DNA of 5,826 nt from JANNRA01 sp031401035 (lineage in GTDB: Bacteria; Desulfobacterota; Binatia; HRBIN30; CADEER01): NCBI GenBank assembly GCA_031401035.1, contig JANNRA010000147.1, positions 1 through 5,826 of the forward strand, written 5' to 3'. Position numbers and translations under genes: made by a program. Below the pieces are notes generated by a model. The model was not told the DNA's origin. It saw only the letters and a list, made by a program, of their open reading frames with translations, and did no database searches. Shown here piece after piece: positions 5,745-5,826 of this stretch (position 1 is its first letter; each line of letters starts with the position of its first letter).

Positions 5745-5826
5745 CGCCGACCGCCGTGGAGGGCGCCGCCCCGTCGGCGCCTGTTGGATACGATCGCGCG
5801 CCGCGCATGCAACAGGCGCCGACGGG
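5741..5826 (+). CDS. Possible start of a further gene, cut by the right edge
   Basis: An ATG at 5741 overlaps the TGA of the HupE-like gene as ATGA, a common arrangement in operons. The frame then stays open for 28 codons to the window end (MTPTAVEGAAPSAPVGYDRA...). A second in-frame ATG lies at 5807, about a dozen bases after TACGAT (5789-5794), a weak -10-like hexamer. The visible peptide is low in information, and open frames are cheap in DNA of this composition. It also runs through a perfect inverted repeat that looks more like a terminator. A gene here is possible but unproven. Confidence 0.25.
   Translation, partial: MTPTAVEGAAPSAPVGYDRAPRMQQAPT
5770..5826. terminator. Perfect 17-bp inverted repeat after the HupE-like gene
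   Basis: CCCGTCGGCGCCTGTTG at 5770-5786 is the exact reverse complement of 5810-5826, with a 23-base loop (5787-5809). The right arm ends at the last base of the window, so the stem could extend further. It begins 25 bases after the stop codon at 5744. The simplest reading is a strong GC-rich hairpin ending the crotonase/HupE-like transcript. No T-run can be seen because the window stops, so an intrinsic terminator cannot be confirmed. Alternatives are a dispersed repeat, a mobile-element end or an assembly fold-back. Confidence 0.5.

Noticed and set aside
5614..5808. A minus-strand frame overlapping the end of the HupE-like gene and the terminal inverted repeat.
   Set aside because: It is antisense to a well-supported coding sequence and has shadow-type composition with no recognisable motif.

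Overview
This is a very GC-rich bacterial window (roughly 70% G+C or more by eye, with strong G/C preference at third codon positions). It has five well-supported genes, a gene cut by the left edge and possibly another cut by the right edge. I saw no rRNA, tRNA, CRISPR array, transposase or phage gene. The source looks like a soil or sediment Gram-negative: there is a lipoprotein with a lipobox, secreted proteins with Sec signals, and a secreted sugar-dehydrogenase-like protein carrying a PKD domain and a Cys-containing tail ending in GDCSGNW. I associate that tail with deltaproteobacterial or Binatota-type metagenomes, but this is recollection and the taxonomy is a weak inference.

Layout from left to right. 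At 1-197 on the minus strand is the N-terminus of a single-pass membrane-anchored protein. Diverging from it is a glutaredoxin-type arsenate reductase (284-634, plus) with all four catalytic landmark residues. This converges on a putative lipoprotein of unknown function (651-1865, minus), and the two gene ends form a small inverted repeat. Upstream of the lipoprotein on the same strand is a secreted glucose/sorbosone-dehydrogenase-like beta-propeller with PKD domain (1946-3867, minus). Its reading frame is broken by a two-base excess in a CT run at 2755-2760.

An approximately 70-base divergent intergenic region (3868-3939) separates the dehydrogenase from a plus-strand pair. It holds a 29-bp imperfect palindrome in which 12 of 14 base pairs match and whose ends carry TTGAC on both strands. 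The plus-strand pair is a crotonase-fold protein (3940-4743) that lacks both glutamates of classical enoyl-CoA hydratase, then a HupE/UreJ_2-type membrane protein (4746-5744) two bases downstream. A perfect 17-bp inverted repeat closes the window at 5770-5826 and overlaps an open frame that starts in an ATGA overlap with the membrane protein's stop codon.

The genes do not form one obvious pathway. The arsenate reductase has no arsR, arsB or acr3 next to it, and the HupE-like protein has no hydrogenase or urease genes. The crotonase and membrane protein probably share a transcript because of spacing, as may the dehydrogenase and lipoprotein. I do not see a new multi-gene system. The items most worth checking are the frame break, the dyad between the divergent genes, the atypical crotonase active site and the terminal inverted repeat.
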